This document shows positions 51,361-60,746 of a DNA stretch of 64,000 nucleotides, piece by piece (within the stretch, counting starts at the first letter, position 1; every line of letters begins with the position of its first letter). A program made the translations under genes and the position numbers. Where the stretch lies: the NCBI GenBank assembly GCA_017744715.1, contig JAGIAT010000007.1:202487-266486 (forward strand), given 5' to 3'. Source of the DNA: Niabella sp. (GTDB lineage Bacteria; Bacteroidota; Bacteroidia; Chitinophagales; Chitinophagaceae). The notes beneath the pieces were generated by a model that was not told the origin of the DNA, searched no databases, and saw only the letters and a list, made by a program, of their open reading frames with translations.

Positions 51361-53586
51361 TCATTCAAAAAAATCGAGTTCTGCTATCGATAAATTGTTG
51401 TCACGCGCAGCCGTTTCTGTGGCTTGTATACGGATATACCTTGTTGTGAATGCCTGTTTAAAAGCATGAAGCCGTGTAACCGGGTCGTTGATCAGGTTGC
51501 CAAATTCAAACACATCGGTGTTGGTCCAATGGTTGCCATCGGTGCTGATCTGGATGATCCCCTTACTCATAAGACCCGCTTTGTTTTGGGCGTGCGGGGT
51601 ATATGAAAAGCTGTTGAGTGTATAAACCGTACCAAGGTCCAGCGCAATAAAGCCATAACCGGAGGCCGGTGTTGACTGCCACCAGGTTTTTTCATCGGCA
51701 TCAAAAGCCAGCGCCGCACGGTGTTGTGCCGTATCACCGCTTGTGGCCAGTAATTTCCAGTTTTGTTTTAAGATGCCAAAGGTTTGACTGGCTACCGGGC
51801 CGGTGCTGTTCTTACCGATGGCCATGGCTTTTACCGGGCCACGTGCTACGGTAAAAGGCGCCGCATAAACAGGTGATGATGCGGTAGGAATAGTGCCGTC
51901 TGTTGTGTAACGGATCTCGATACCGGTACCCAGGTTCTTCAATGTATTTTCACCATGAGGCTTCCAGTTAAACGCCGGCTGATAGGGGGCAATGGTTACC
52001 AGTCCGCTTACGCTTCGTGTTAACTGCAGCTGCGGCGGACGCATTTTATAATAATGCGCGGTAATATTGCTGATGGCGGGCGTAGCCCTGGAGCGGAGGA
52101 TCCGGATACGGAATTGATTGGAGGTGGTTTCGGGAAAACGCAGGATCCGCTTATATCCGATATTGGTAGCCGCGGCAATCTCTTTCCATTGTCCATCGAT
52201 CCAGGCATCTGCGGCGTGTTGTTCCACGCGCTCGCCGTGTGTGGTGATGGCTTCCTGCAGCACCAGGCGGTTGATGGTTACCGGTTGCGGAGTGCGGATA
52301 ATGAGCTCCGGCTGCTGTTCCTTTAGCAATACAAAACTTCGCGGATCGGCGTCCAGTACGGGTTTGGGGCCGGTTGCATTTTTAAAAAGGTTGATCCCAT
52401 AGGTTTCACGGATGCGGGCTCCCGTTTCTTTTAAAACGGACACGTCTTCGTTCGAAAAGCGGCCCTCGCGGTTTGGAGGTATATTGAGCAGGAAGGTAGA
52501 GTTGCCACCCACGGAGCGTTCATAAATATCAAATACATCATCGGCGCTCCGCACTTTTTGAGCCGTTTCATCGCGATAGAACCAGCCTTCGCGGATGGAA
52601 GTGTTGGTCTCTGCCTGCTGATAATGCAGGTAGCGGCCTTTATACAACTGTTCCCGGCTGCCAAGATCGGGGGCGGTAAGATCCGGAAAGCTGTTCATCT
52701 GATTGGGGGCTTCATTAAAAGGGAGTACATTCCATTCCGTGCTTCTTGTTTTGCCGGCTTCATTGCCGCACCAGCGGATATCCTGTTTGCCAAAAATAAC
52801 CGCTTTTGGTGCCAGGGTATGGATGAGCTTTTTCCAGGCGGCGTAATTGTATTGCTGCCCTCCCTTGGTTTTAGGATGCGCCCCATCAAACCATACTTCA
52901 TCCACCGGGCCGTATTCGGTCAGCAGTTCAAACAGCTGGTTCAGGAAATATTCATTATAATCATCCACTTCAAATTGAAAACGGGTTTTGTTTTTGAACG
53001 GGCGACCGGGTACCGGGCGGGGAATGGTGCGGGTGGTATACTTGCTTAAATTGCCATAAAGCCCGTCGGGGCTTTCAATCTGGAAAAGATCAGCAGGGGA
53101 AAGATAGATGCCCAGCTTGAGTCCGTATTTTTTACAGGATGCACTGAGGTCTTTAAGGATATCGCCGGTTCCATTACGGAAACCGGAGGCCATGATGCCA
53201 TGCGTGGTATAGCGGCTTTGCCAGAGCACAAATCCATCATGATGTTTTACGGTAAGGATCACAATCTTCATGCCGGCGGCCTTCATGGCGGCACACCATT
53301 GGTCGGTGTCCAGCGTTTTCAGATCAAAGATTTTTGGGTCTTCCATTCCATTACCCCATTCTTTACGGGTAAAGGTATTGGGCCCGATGTGTACAAAGGC
53401 AATAAACTCATTGCGCAGCGCGGCATACTGGTTGGCGGTGGGTACCACCTGCACAGCTTTACTAATAATGGTTTCCTTTGAATCGCCCGGCAGGATGGGG
53501 ATGGTATTAGCCGTTTTAACGGTTTGGGAAAAAGCCGGTGCCGATACCGGGAATGCTAACAGTAGCAAAAAAGTCTTAAGGTGCAT
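51361..53586 (-). CDS. GH29 alpha-L-fucosidase with C-terminal carbohydrate-binding domains
   Basis: A 741-residue secreted fucosidase. Signal peptide FLLLLAFPVSAPAFSQ. Catalytic domain ~30-400: FVHIGPNTFTRKEWGNG, VKHHDGFVLWQS (His115/His116) and the nucleophile Asp234 in VDEVWFDGA. A beta-sandwich follows, then a chitobiase C-terminal-like domain (~540-605; GIEIRYTTDGTIPT) and an F5/8-type domain (~610-741; RAALAFDADEKTWWQS). The acid/base Glu cannot be placed by eye. It removes terminal alpha-fucose, which would expose mannose- or galactose-containing glycans to other enzymes. Monocistronic. Confidence 0.93.
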   Translation of the reverse strand: MHLKTFLLLLAFPVSAPAFSQTVKTANTIPILPGDSKETIISKAVQVVPTANQYAALRNEFIAFVHIGPNTFTRKEWGNGMEDPKIFDLKTLDTDQWCAAMKAAGMKIVILTVKHHDGFVLWQSRYTTHGIMASGFRNGTGDILKDLSASCKKYGLKLGIYLSPADLFQIESPDGLYGNLSKYTTRTIPRPVPGRPFKNKTRFQFEVDDYNEYFLNQLFELLTEYGPVDEVWFDGAHPKTKGGQQYNYAAWKKLIHTLAPKAVIFGKQDIRWCGNEAGKTRSTEWNVLPFNEAPNQMNSFPDLTAPDLGSREQLYKGRYLHYQQAETNTSIREGWFYRDETAQKVRSADDVFDIYERSVGGNSTFLLNIPPNREGRFSNEDVSVLKETGARIRETYGINLFKNATGPKPVLDADPRSFVLLKEQQPELIIRTPQPVTINRLVLQEAITTHGERVEQHAADAWIDGQWKEIAAATNIGYKRILRFPETTSNQFRIRILRSRATPAISNITAHYYKMRPPQLQLTRSVSGLVTIAPYQPAFNWKPHGENTLKNLGTGIEIRYTTDGTIPTASSPVYAAPFTVARGPVKAMAIGKNSTGPVASQTFGILKQNWKLLATSGDTAQHRAALAFDADEKTWWQSTPASGYGFIALDLGTVYTLNSFSYTPHAQNKAGLMSKGIIQISTDGNHWTNTDVFEFGNLINDPVTRLHAFKQAFTTRYIRIQATETAARDNNLSIAELDFFE

Positions 53587-53744
53587 GGCCTTTATATGAA
53601 TGATTTAAATTTCTAAAATGTGTTCAGCCCTCTGAATTGCATTGAAAAAAAGATCATCGTCACTTCGACCCCGGCGGAGAAGTCCCTATGGAAACACTGT
53701 ACACGCACAGCTTTTAACCGGTTTGTCGCTGGTAGCAAAGCACT

Positions 53745-54584
53745 TTATTGGTACACTTTTACCCAGTCTACGATCATTTGTACCGGCAACTGCTGCGGAT
53801 CTACCTTGCCTACCCAGTTGCCGCCCAGCTGCTGGTCAATCAGCAGGTAAAACGGCTGGTCATATGGCCACTGGCTGGCATCCACTCCGGTAATGCGCGG
53901 GTAGGTGAAGGTTTCTTTTCCGTTTACGGTAAATACGATCTTATCCGGAAACCATTTAATGCCAAAGATATTGAACCCATCCCGGTCGAATGCTGCTGTT
54001 CCGGAGTGGGGCGGCGTTTGAGTCTGTTTGAGATCGAGCGTATAATAAGAATGGGTGGTTTGATACACTTTATGTTCAAAATTCAGGTGCTCCATGATAT
54101 CGATCTCCCCGTTTTTCGGATAGGCGCCGTATTTATTTTGTTCGGCCAGCATCCACATGGCGGGCCAGGCACCGGTAGCACACTCCAGCTTCGCCCTTAT
54201 TTCAATTTTGCCATATTGAAAGGCGAACTTTCCTTTTGTATAAATACCACCGGTGATAAAGGGGCGCGGATCTGAAATCGTATCCGGGTTGCGGATGCCG
54301 CGGAGGTATACATACCCGCTATCCATCCGGAAGCAATCCGGGTGTGTGCTCATATGCTTGTTCCAATCCGATTTACCCGGTGGGATCCTTGTCCATTTGG
54401 CGGTATCCAGGGCGGAACTATTAAAATCGTCCTTCCAGACCAGGGTCCATTTTTTTTCGGACCGGTGTTGCTTTTGAAGATATACATACCCGGCGGAGCG
54501 TGTAAAAGGGCGGCTGCATGCTGCAGCCAGCAGGAGGAGCACCAGGGGTAAAAGGGAAATCTGTTTTATGGTTGTCAATGGCAT
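53745..54584 (-). CDS. GH16-family glycoside hydrolase lipoprotein
   Basis: A 279-residue lipoprotein from the ATG at 54584 with lipobox LLLAAAC at Cys23. The catalytic motif ExDxxE is intact: Glu160 (nucleophile), Asp162 and Glu165 (acid/base) in GEIDIMEHL. The jelly-roll strands WTLVWKDDFNSSALD, YGKIEIRAKLECATGAWPAMW and FGIKWFPDKIVFTVNG are typical of beta-1,3(4)-glucanases and related endo-enzymes. The substrate (laminarin, lichenan, agar-like) is not set. It is anchored in the envelope and lies 158 bp upstream of the GH29 gene on the same strand. Confidence 0.93.
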   Translation of the reverse strand: MPLTTIKQISLLPLVLLLLAAACSRPFTRSAGYVYLQKQHRSEKKWTLVWKDDFNSSALDTAKWTRIPPGKSDWNKHMSTHPDCFRMDSGYVYLRGIRNPDTISDPRPFITGGIYTKGKFAFQYGKIEIRAKLECATGAWPAMWMLAEQNKYGAYPKNGEIDIMEHLNFEHKVYQTTHSYYTLDLKQTQTPPHSGTAAFDRDGFNIFGIKWFPDKIVFTVNGKETFTYPRITGVDASQWPYDQPFYLLIDQQLGGNWVGKVDPQQLPVQMIVDWVKVYQ

Positions 54585-54996
54585 CGGCAGGTGATTGTAT
54601 AACCCGCAAGATAGCCACTCAGGCGGAGAAATGGCCCGGATGTGCAAACGGATGCGCAGACGCCTTGCTGTAAGCAGGTGGTTTTAAGCTCAAGGTTGGA
54701 GTATGTGTATAAGCTGATGGCCGGCGGTTAAGCATGTGTTCCAGGTTTAAGGTTCAAGGTTTAAGGTTGGATTCCGTTCCTGCTTGGTGCAGTATCACTG
54801 ATCACAAGGCAACACCGGCTGAAAACTAAAAACTGGTGTTTGTTTCAGGTTTAAGGTTCAACGTTTCAGGTTGGATACATTTAATACTTGGTGCTTCTTA
54901 CTGATAACTGAAGACTGAAAACTAAAATCTGATAGCTAAAACCTGATTTCACACCAAGTATGAAACGCGATCTAACCTTGAACCTTGAACCTGAAA
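54585..54996. repeat. Gene-free region with dispersed AAGGTTCAA repeats
   Basis: Contains imperfect AGGTTTAAGGTTCAAGG arrays near 54741 and 54845. The 66 bp at 54853-54918 recur in inverted orientation at 57875-57940 with about five mismatches. Near the right end, CTAACCTTGAACCTTGAACC (54973-54992) is a partial reverse complement of the left array, so the region is itself roughly palindromic. No gene is seen. Confidence 0.7.
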
Positions 54997-56319
54997 CTAA
55001 ATCTCCACCGGAACAAAACTCTCCAGCTCCTTGGCAACAGCACTGAGGAAGGTAGCGCCCAGGGCTCCATCTACCACGCGGTGATCGTAGCTCATGCTCA
55101 GCACCATCATATGCCGGATGGCGATGCTGTCGCCCTGCGGGGTTTCTACCACAACGGGGCGTTTTTTTATGGCGCCTACAGCGAGGATCGCCACCTGCGG
55201 CTGGTTAATAATGGGCGTACCGGCAAGGCTGCCGAAGGTACCCACATTGGTAATGGTAAAGGTACCACCCTGGGTATCTTCTGCCTTTAGCTTATTATTC
55301 CGTGCTGCATCTGCCAGGCCGTTCACGCGTTTGGCCAGGCCCGTCAGGTTCAGCTGGTCGGCATTTTTGATCACGGGTACGATCAGGTTCCCGCTGGGTA
55401 GGGCAGTGGCCATCCCGATATTGATATCTTTTTTGATGATGATCTTATCGCCGTCGATCGAACTGTTGATCAGCGGAAAACGCTTGATGCACCGGGTAAT
55501 GGCTTCAATGAACAGGGGCATAAAGGTGATCTTGGTGCCCTCCCTTTTTTCAAAATCTTTTTTTACTTTCTCCCGCCACATCACCATATTGGTTACGTCG
55601 GCTTCAGAGAAGCTGGTCACGTGCGGACTGGTCTGCTTGCTGCGTACCATGTGCTCTGCGATCAGCTTGCGCATCCGGTCCATTTCAATGATCTCCACAT
55701 TGCCGCCATGACGGCTGATATCCAGCGTGCCGCTTTGCGGTGTTTCCTTTGCAGGGGCAACGGTAACAGCGGGTGGCGTAACGGTTGCCGCCGGTGCCTG
55801 TTGACGGGAGCGGTTGGCTACATACTCCAGGATATCATTTTTAGTTACGCGGCCTTCCTTGCCGGTACCCGGGATCTGTTCCAGCTCGCTCATGGAAATG
55901 CCTTCGCTGGCGGCTATATTCAATACAAGAGGCGAGTAGAACCGGGCGGAAGCGGATCCGGTGGCTGCCGGTTTGATCGTGGATGAAACCACCTCGGCTT
56001 CCTGTGCGGGTTCGGTTACAACCGGCTCCGGCTGCCGGGCAGGAGCCGGTTCGGGTGCAATAGTTTCGCTGGCTGCACCTTCTGTGCGGATGCGGGCGAT
56101 GACCGTACCGATCGGCACTACATCATTTTCATTAAAAAGAATGGCTTCAATAATACCACTGGCTGTGCTGGGTACCTCACTATCCACTTTGTCCGTAGCG
56201 ATCTCCAGAACGGTTTCGTCCATTTCCACGGCATCACCCACCTGCTTCAACCATTTTAAGATGGTTGCTTCCATTATGCTTTCTCCTAATTTGGGCATCA
56301 CCAGATCCTCTAAAGCCAT
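54997..56319 (-). CDS. 2-oxo acid dehydrogenase dihydrolipoyl acyltransferase (E2)
   Basis: A 440-residue E2 component that moves acyl groups to CoA on a swinging lipoyl arm. Lipoyl domain residues 1-80 with lipoylated Lys44 (EIATDKVDSEVPS). A Pro/Ala/Glu-rich linker, then the E3-binding domain ~127-170 (FYSPLVLNIAASEGIS, GKEGRVTKNDILEYV). Catalytic domain ~205-440 with active-site His413 and Asp417 (DHRVVDG). The substrate (pyruvate or branched-chain 2-oxoacids) is not set by sequence; E1 and E3 genes are not in the window. Monocistronic. Confidence 0.94.
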   Translation of the reverse strand: MALEDLVMPKLGESIMEATILKWLKQVGDAVEMDETVLEIATDKVDSEVPSTASGIIEAILFNENDVVPIGTVIARIRTEGAASETIAPEPAPARQPEPVVTEPAQEAEVVSSTIKPAATGSASARFYSPLVLNIAASEGISMSELEQIPGTGKEGRVTKNDILEYVANRSRQQAPAATVTPPAVTVAPAKETPQSGTLDISRHGGNVEIIEMDRMRKLIAEHMVRSKQTSPHVTSFSEADVTNMVMWREKVKKDFEKREGTKITFMPLFIEAITRCIKRFPLINSSIDGDKIIIKKDINIGMATALPSGNLIVPVIKNADQLNLTGLAKRVNGLADAARNNKLKAEDTQGGTFTITNVGTFGSLAGTPIINQPQVAILAVGAIKKRPVVVETPQGDSIAIRHMMVLSMSYDHRVVDGALGATFLSAVAKELESFVPVEI

Positions 56320-56435
56320 AGAACAATTGTATTTATTGAATAAATTTAGTTTAAAATGCTTAGCCGCCGCAAAAATAGTGATTTCAATCCTAACTTTCGT
56401 TTGTTAGTTGTTGTAACAGACCTGAAGTGAACGGG

Positions 56436-56972
56436 TTAAAACTTATTTTTCCACATCATGCTTTCGATGGGCCGGTCTGGCTGGCTGCTGTATTTGGCGT
56501 TTTGCTTCTGGTTGTATTTGACTTCGATCTCTCCCTCAACCGGGAAATAGATCAGCTGGCCGATGGGCATGCCTTTATAGATCTTTACCGGTTGTTTTAC
56601 GGAGATCTCCAGGGTCCAGTGCCCGCAAAAGCCCACATCACCCTTTCCTGCTGTGGCATGAATATCGATACCCAGGCGGCCAGTAGAGGATTTACCCTCG
56701 AGGAAGGGTACATGCGCGTGCGCTTCGGTATATTCAAGGGTAACACCCAGGTAGAAAATATGGGGATAGAGCACAAAACCTTCATCAGGAATTTCAAAAT
56801 AAGCGATCTCATTGTGTTGCCTGGCATCCAGCTGGTGGTTTTTGTACGTAGCCAGCCAGGCGCCCAGGTGCACATCATAAGAATTACTGCCCAGGCAACC
56901 CCGGTCGTAGGGTTTAATGAGAATAGTGCCTTTCTCCATTTCTTCCAGTATGCGCAGGTCCGATAAGATCAT
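56436..56972 (-). CDS. dcd: dCTP deaminase
   Basis: A 178-residue enzyme that makes dUTP from dCTP, the main route to dTMP precursors in many bacteria. Family motifs: MILSDLRILEEMEKG, GSNSYDVHLG, EGKSSTGRLGIDIHATAG (substrate loop) and catalytic Glu122 in HWTLEISVK. The last 20 residues (QNAKYSSQPDRP) close the trimer active site. It is divergent from the phosphopantetheinyl transferase gene with 55 bp between, so both promoters overlap. Confidence 0.94.
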   Translation of the reverse strand: MILSDLRILEEMEKGTILIKPYDRGCLGSNSYDVHLGAWLATYKNHQLDARQHNEIAYFEIPDEGFVLYPHIFYLGVTLEYTEAHAHVPFLEGKSSTGRLGIDIHATAGKGDVGFCGHWTLEISVKQPVKIYKGMPIGQLIYFPVEGEIEVKYNQKQNAKYSSQPDRPIESMMWKNKF

Positions 56973-57027
56973 GAGTTGTACTTTGTGAAATCCTTAACTT
57001 GCACAAATTAAGTGAATCCGATTATTT

Positions 57028-57636
57028 ATGCCCGTTATTTTTCAAGAAGAAATTAACAATAACACAAGGTTGGGGATCTGGAAGATCGAGGAGGCACCGG
57101 ACTTCTTCCGAGAGAAGGTTCCATTGCACCGGGCGGTAACCCATCCGCATAAAATGCTGCAGCACCTGGCCGGCCGTTTTTTATTACAATATTTGTTTCC
57201 CGGTTTCCCGTACCACCTGATACAAATTGCGGAAACGCGCAAACCTTTTCTTCCAGATGAAGCCTTTCATTTTTCCATTTCGCATTGCGGCGATTATGCA
57301 GCAGCGATTGTAAGCCGCGAGCAGCGGGTGGGGATTGATATTGAAATTTCGGTGGAGAAGGTGGTGACCATCCGGCATAAATTCATGAGCCCCGCAGAAA
57401 TGGAAATCCTGAACCCGCTTTCCATGGAAGAATATACGCAGGTATGGTCGGCCAAAGAGGCCGTATATAAATGGTACGGGCTTGGTAAAGTAGATTTCAG
57501 GGAACATATCCGGATTACGGCATATAATGATCTGCGGTCTGCTTTTGATTGCCGGTTTATGCTTACGGATAGTCGCTTAAAGGTGCACCTGCAGCAGTTA
57601 TCGGGGCTTTGTTTGAGTTATGTGGTGTCGGAGTAG
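57028..57636 (+). CDS. 4'-phosphopantetheinyl transferase superfamily protein
   Basis: A 202-residue enzyme of the Sfp/AcpT type that transfers phosphopantetheine from CoA to carrier proteins. Motifs: FHFSISHCGDYAAA, VGIDIEI (Mg-binding Asp) and WSAKEAVYKWYG (Glu, Lys). The length fits single-chain Sfp-like enzymes rather than the trimeric AcpS. It may activate fatty acid or secondary metabolite carriers; no such cluster is in the window. Divergent from dcd. Confidence 0.9.
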   Translation: MPVIFQEEINNNTRLGIWKIEEAPDFFREKVPLHRAVTHPHKMLQHLAGRFLLQYLFPGFPYHLIQIAETRKPFLPDEAFHFSISHCGDYAAAIVSREQRVGIDIEISVEKVVTIRHKFMSPAEMEILNPLSMEEYTQVWSAKEAVYKWYGLGKVDFREHIRITAYNDLRSAFDCRFMLTDSRLKVHLQQLSGLCLSYVVSE

Positions 57637-58078
57637 TAATATTCGTTTAAGGTTCCAGGTTAGATCTTCGGTTGGAGAAATTTGAAAATTTGAAAGTGTG
57701 TGAATTTGGAAATGAAGACCCGGCTATCGTTCGATGATCTTTTCTGCGGTGAAGATCCCATAAAAGGTATCAAATCCTCCCTCCGCGATCAGCGTATCAT
57801 TCCTCCGTCCTCCCACGTCTCCCTGTCCCCCTGAAGCCAACTTTGAATATATACCCGTTTTCAGGGATCAGTCATCAGTCTTCAGTTATCAGTAAGGAGC
57901 ACCAAGTATTAAACGGATCCAACTTGAAACGTTGAACCTTATTAAATTTGAAAATTTGAAGATGTGGAAATGTGGAAATGAAGCGTTAGTGAATAGTTAA
58001 TGGGTATTAGGCAATGGATCATCATGCATAAAAACGAATCTAACCTTAAACCTGGAACGTTAAACCTGAAACAAAAAC
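57637..58078. repeat. Gene-free region with inverted copies of the dispersed repeat
   Basis: 57875-57940 is the reverse complement (about five mismatches in 66) of 54853-54918. About 57926-58076 is the reverse complement of ~39631-39785, with the shared TATGCATG, TTCAAATTTTCAAATTT and AAGGTTCAACG blocks. 57637-57860 holds only short AAATTTGAAAATTTG-type repeats. No gene is seen. Confidence 0.7.
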
Positions 58079-59734
58079 CTAAGCCTGTACCATTTCCCTG
58101 GCGTTCTCCAACGCCGCGGCTGTGGGCTTTTCGCCGCTGAGCATTTTTGCGATGGCCGTGATCCGTTCTTCGGTATCGAGCTGGCGCATGCCGGTGCGTA
58201 CCTGTTTTCCGGATACTTCCTTGTATACAAAATAGTGGGCATCGGCACGGCCGGCAATCTGCGGCTGATGGGTGATGCAGATTACCTGACGGCTGGTGGC
58301 CAGGTCCTTCATAATAATACCTACCTGTTTGGCCGCTTCGCCGGAAATACCGGTGTCAATTTCATCAAAGATGAGGGTGGGCAGGTTCATCCGCTGGGCT
58401 ACAAGGCTTTTGATGCAAAGCATCAGGCGGCTTAGCTCACCACCGCTGGCTACTTTATTCACCGGTTTAAACTGTCCGCTTTTATTGGCATCAAACAGGA
58501 AATCCACGGCATCGGCTCCCTGAACACCCAGGGCCTTTTTCTCAAAAGAAACCCGGAGTGCTGCATTGGGCATGCCCACCTGGGTAAGAAGGGTATCTAC
58601 TTTTTTCTCAAAGGGGGCGATCTGCTTTTTACGGGCTTCTGAAATTTTTTGTGCCAGGGCTTCCGCTGAAAGCCGGCGCTGTTCGGTAGCCGCTTCCAGG
58701 GCGGCAATATCTTCCTGTATATGCGCGGCGCCCTGCAATTTTTCTTCCAGCTCTTTTTGCAGGATCAGCAGTTCATTGGTCGATTGTACCCCATGCTTTT
58801 TCTGCAACCGGTAACCCATTGAAAGCCGGTCGCTCAGGGTTTCTATCTTTTCGGGATCGTAATGAATGGCATTGCTGATATGTTCCAGCTCCGCTGCAAT
58901 GTCCTGCAATTCTACCTGTGCACTGTTTAACCGGCTTACCAGGTCGGGCAGGTCTTTATGAAAATTGCTGTAGTTGCCCAGCAGGTGCGCGATGCTTTTC
59001 AACTGCTGTACCAATGGTTGCTCGCCCTCTTCCAGTTCGCTGTATGCCCGGCCCAATGCACCTTTAATGCCTTCGGAGTTGGAAAGGAGTTTGAGCGAAG
59101 CATCGATCTCTTCCAGTTCGTTTTCCCGGAAGTTGGCCTCTGCCAGTTCATCGTATTGAAACTGGTTATAGTCGCTTTCTTTGTCCAGCTGTGCCTGCTG
59201 TTCTTTCAGATGCTCCAGCTTTTTCTTATGTTGTTGCCATTCGGCAAATGTTAACCGGTAATCGCTGATCAATTTTGTATTGCTGGCCAGCGCATCCAGT
59301 ACATGCACCTGGAAGCCCGTATCGCCCAGTTGAAGGGTGTCAAATTGCTGGTGCAGGTCTACCAGCAGGGAACTCAGCTGCTGTAACTGCGCCAGGTTCA
59401 CCGGGGTATCATTGATAAACGCGCGGCTTTTACCATTGATGCCGATCTCCCGCCGGATGGTAATTTCAGGAGCGGGGTCAAGATCGTTGGCTTCCAGGAA
59501 TTGGGTGATCTCGCTTACGGCGCCGGGTGTAAACAATCCTTCGATAATGCATTTCTTTTCCTTGTCCACCAGTGCGGCAGTGTCTGCCCGTTCGCCCAGT
59601 ATAAGCGATAAGGCCCCCAGTATGATTGATTTCCCCGCGCCGGTTTCACCGGTTACAATATTCATCCCGTTAGAGAATTGGATCTCCAGGGTATCGATGA
59701 TTACGTAGTTCCTGATATGTAGTTGTTTCAGCAT
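58079..59734 (-). CDS. recN: DNA repair protein RecN
   Basis: A 551-residue SMC-like ATPase for double-strand break repair. The ATG at 59734 is chosen; an upstream TTG would add eight unlikely residues. It begins MLKQLHIRNYVIIDTLEI; Walker A is GETGAGKS (residues 29-36). Coiled-coil arms fill ~150-370 (EQQAQLDKESDYNQFQY, LQKELEEKLQGA). The C-terminal head has VASGGELSRLMLCIK (signature) and LIFDEIDTGISGEAA (Walker B). Full length for the family. Confidence 0.95.
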   Translation of the reverse strand: MLKQLHIRNYVIIDTLEIQFSNGMNIVTGETGAGKSIILGALSLILGERADTAALVDKEKKCIIEGLFTPGAVSEITQFLEANDLDPAPEITIRREIGINGKSRAFINDTPVNLAQLQQLSSLLVDLHQQFDTLQLGDTGFQVHVLDALASNTKLISDYRLTFAEWQQHKKKLEHLKEQQAQLDKESDYNQFQYDELAEANFRENELEEIDASLKLLSNSEGIKGALGRAYSELEEGEQPLVQQLKSIAHLLGNYSNFHKDLPDLVSRLNSAQVELQDIAAELEHISNAIHYDPEKIETLSDRLSMGYRLQKKHGVQSTNELLILQKELEEKLQGAAHIQEDIAALEAATEQRRLSAEALAQKISEARKKQIAPFEKKVDTLLTQVGMPNAALRVSFEKKALGVQGADAVDFLFDANKSGQFKPVNKVASGGELSRLMLCIKSLVAQRMNLPTLIFDEIDTGISGEAAKQVGIIMKDLATSRQVICITHQPQIAGRADAHYFVYKEVSGKQVRTGMRQLDTEERITAIAKMLSGEKPTAAALENAREMVQA

Positions 59735-59872
59735 CGGAAGGCAAATTAAGAAAAACAATGTTCAAATCTCCATTCTGGATTCCATATTTCTGTTTACGAA
59801 CGGGTTTAAACGCGGACCTGGGGCAGGCGTTTATGAACAACGGGCGGATGCAGCGGAATTGGAAATAAAAAA

Positions 59873-59926
59873 CCCCCATTCTTGCAAATGGGGGAAAATA
59901 AAAAAGCCTGTCTGCAGGCAGACAGG
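59873..59926 (-). terminator. Tandem rho-independent terminators after the coiled-coil zinc-ribbon gene
   Basis: Two hairpins lie 10-65 bp past the stop at 59937. CCTGTCTGC (59907-59915) pairs with GCAGACAGG (59918-59926), and CCCCCATT (59873-59880) pairs with AATGGGGG (59887-59894). Read on the minus strand each is followed by a T-rich tract, as expected for intrinsic terminators of that gene. Confidence 0.8.
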
Positions 59927-59936
59927 AAAAAAGAAT

Positions 59937-60692
59937 TTATTTTACTTCAACGTTGTTGTGCAGCTCTTCATCCACCAGGATACGGCCGCAGTTTTCACAA
60001 GCGATGATTTTCTTATGTTGTTTGATCTCGCTTTGCTTTTGAGGAGGGATCGCATAAAAGCATCCGCCGCAGGCATCGCGCACTACCGGTACTACTGCCA
60101 GTCCGTTACGGAAGTTACCGCGGATTTTTTCGTAGCTGGCCAGCAGGCGGGGTTCTACATTTTCCTTGGCGGCTTCGGAAAGTTTCTGGTATTCTTTCTC
60201 TTCTTTTTCGTTGGCAGAGATGATTTTTTCGAGTTCGGTCTTTTTCAGATCCAGCACGCCTTCTTTAGCGCCCAGGTTCTTCTTGGCTTTTTCCAGCAGT
60301 ACTACTTTCTCAGAAATTTCTTCATTTGCGTCTTTGATATGCTTTTCGGCCAGTTTGATCTCCAGCTGTTGCATTTCGATCTCTTTATTGATCGCTTCAA
60401 ATTCACGGTTGTTTTTTACATTCTCACTGTCCTTCTCGTATTTTTTGATCAGTTCTTCCGATTCTTTGATTGCCCCTTTCCGCTCTTCAATGAATTCTGT
60501 AACGCCGTTGATCTCTTCCTCAATGCGTGTTTGCCGGGAATGCAGCCCCTGGATCTCATCTTCCAGATCAGCTACTTCCATGGGCAGCTCACCTTTTAAA
60601 ATTTTGATCTCATCCAGCTTGCTGTCAATTTTTTGCAGGTTGATGAGGGAGCCCAGTTTTTCTTCAATTGAAAACTCTTTAATTTGTGGCAT
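59937..60692 (-). CDS. Coiled-coil protein with C-terminal C4 zinc ribbon
   Basis: A 251-residue protein: residues ~10-190 are almost all coiled coil (LHSRQTRIEEEINGVTEFI, FEAINKEIEMQQLEIKLAE), followed by a zinc ribbon at the C-terminus with CGGCFYAIPP and ACENCGRILVD (two Cys pairs). This is the CT398/zf-RING_7 layout, a conserved bacterial family with no settled role; links to flagella or RNA polymerase have been suggested for some members elsewhere. It lies 54 bp after the Nif3-like gene on the same strand and is closed by tandem terminators, so the two form a likely operon. Confidence 0.9.
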   Translation of the reverse strand: MPQIKEFSIEEKLGSLINLQKIDSKLDEIKILKGELPMEVADLEDEIQGLHSRQTRIEEEINGVTEFIEERKGAIKESEELIKKYEKDSENVKNNREFEAINKEIEMQQLEIKLAEKHIKDANEEISEKVVLLEKAKKNLGAKEGVLDLKKTELEKIISANEKEEKEYQKLSEAAKENVEPRLLASYEKIRGNFRNGLAVVPVVRDACGGCFYAIPPQKQSEIKQHKKIIACENCGRILVDEELHNNVEVK

Positions 60693-60746
60693 ATGTTTCT
60701 TACTGTTTGAATGTGTTTTAAAAATCAGACAATCAAAAAATCCGCG

